From the NCBI GenBank assembly GCA_903838355.1, contig CAILYC010000031.1, positions 1-64,000 on the forward strand: 64,000 bases of DNA. Direction: 5' to 3'. A program made the position numbers and the translations under genes. A model generated the notes under the pieces. That model worked only from the letters and a program-made list of their open reading frames with translations, searched no databases and had not been told where the DNA came from. The stretch comes from an uncultured Burkholderiales bacterium (lineage in GTDB: Bacteria > Pseudomonadota > Gammaproteobacteria > Burkholderiales > Burkholderiaceae_C). Below, piece by piece: positions 63,923 through 64,000 of the stretch. Positions within the stretch are counted from its first letter, which is position 1; every line of letters begins with the position of its first letter.

Positions 63923-64000
63923 AACCGATCAAAGTAGGATTGCTGGGCATAGGCACCGTGGGGCGGGGTACCTTTGAGGTCCTCAGCAGAAACCAGACCG
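63919..64000 (+). CDS. hom: Homoserine dehydrogenase (5' end only)
   Basis: The first 27 codons, MKPIKVGLLGIGTVGRGT and on, show the NAD-binding GxGxxG of homoserine dehydrogenase. The gene runs out of the window. ATG overlaps the alaA stop. Catalyses the reduction of aspartate semialdehyde to homoserine. Confidence 0.85.
   Translation, partial: MKPIKVGLLGIGTVGRGTFEVLSRNQT

Overview
The window looks like a chromosomal segment of a betaproteobacterium of the order Burkholderiales, probably close to Comamonadaceae. The grounds are gene order and family content: rpsF-priB-rpsR-rplI followed by dnaB, surE-pcm-nlpD-rlmD, ppsA divergent from ppsR, alaA directly overlapping hom, and two Bug-type periplasmic binding proteins. 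The species cannot be named from the sequence alone.

Layout. 1-2.4 kb is a mobile-element scar: an IS1634-family insertion sequence sits in the 3' half of a tnpB gene (IS200/IS605 family), whose right end abuts a tRNA-Gly gene. 2.5-17.5 kb is mostly housekeeping: a small winged-helix regulator, alaS, a trmB-gluQ-FAD oxidoreductase operon, pirin, a flavodoxin-like quinone reductase, trhO, dnaE, pgsA, a DMT transporter and a tartrate/D-malate dehydrogenase. 17.6-22 kb holds HU, tRNA-Val, a PpiD-like foldase, tRNA-His, a LOG-family hydrolase, a DUF3830 protein and a hemerythrin. 22.2-38.1 kb is an accessory catabolic block: secreted hydrolase, Bug protein, MmgE/PrpD, SDR, a two-subunit Rieske oxygenase transcribed with a complete Liv-type ABC importer, and a divergent 2-oxoacid:ferredoxin (indolepyruvate-type) oxidoreductase with a deaminase. 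38.1-56.9 kb returns to core functions: ppsA/ppsR, Bax-inhibitor-1 protein, rlmD, nlpD, pcm, surE, the rpsF operon, dnaB, then a peptidase/Bug pair, a LigB-type dioxygenase, PhoH and a peroxiredoxin. 57.2-57.9 kb is a second, heavily decayed IS605-type element. 58.1-62.2 kb is a phthalate-type module: Rieske oxygenase, reductase, Gfo/Idh dehydrogenase, MarR regulator. The window ends with a Mth938-like protein, alaA and the start of hom.

How the parts fit. The catabolic block carries uptake (Liv importer, Bug proteins), ring oxygenation (Rieske alpha/beta) and CoA-level oxidation (IOR), pointing to use of an aromatic or aryl-amino-acid-derived compound that cannot be identified here. The 58-62 kb module would turn a phthalate-like acid into a dihydrodiol and then a catechol-like product. 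ppsA/ppsR supplies gluconeogenic PEP, which fits growth on organic acids.

The most unusual signal is a pair of 92-base segments, at 2240-2331 and 57777-57868, 80 of 92 bases identical by hand alignment. Both are the right end of a TnpB element, fold into three stem-loops and are followed by different flanks, as expected for a TnpB guide-RNA (omega RNA) scaffold. One copy keeps only the C-terminal half of tnpB, the other only N-terminal pieces.
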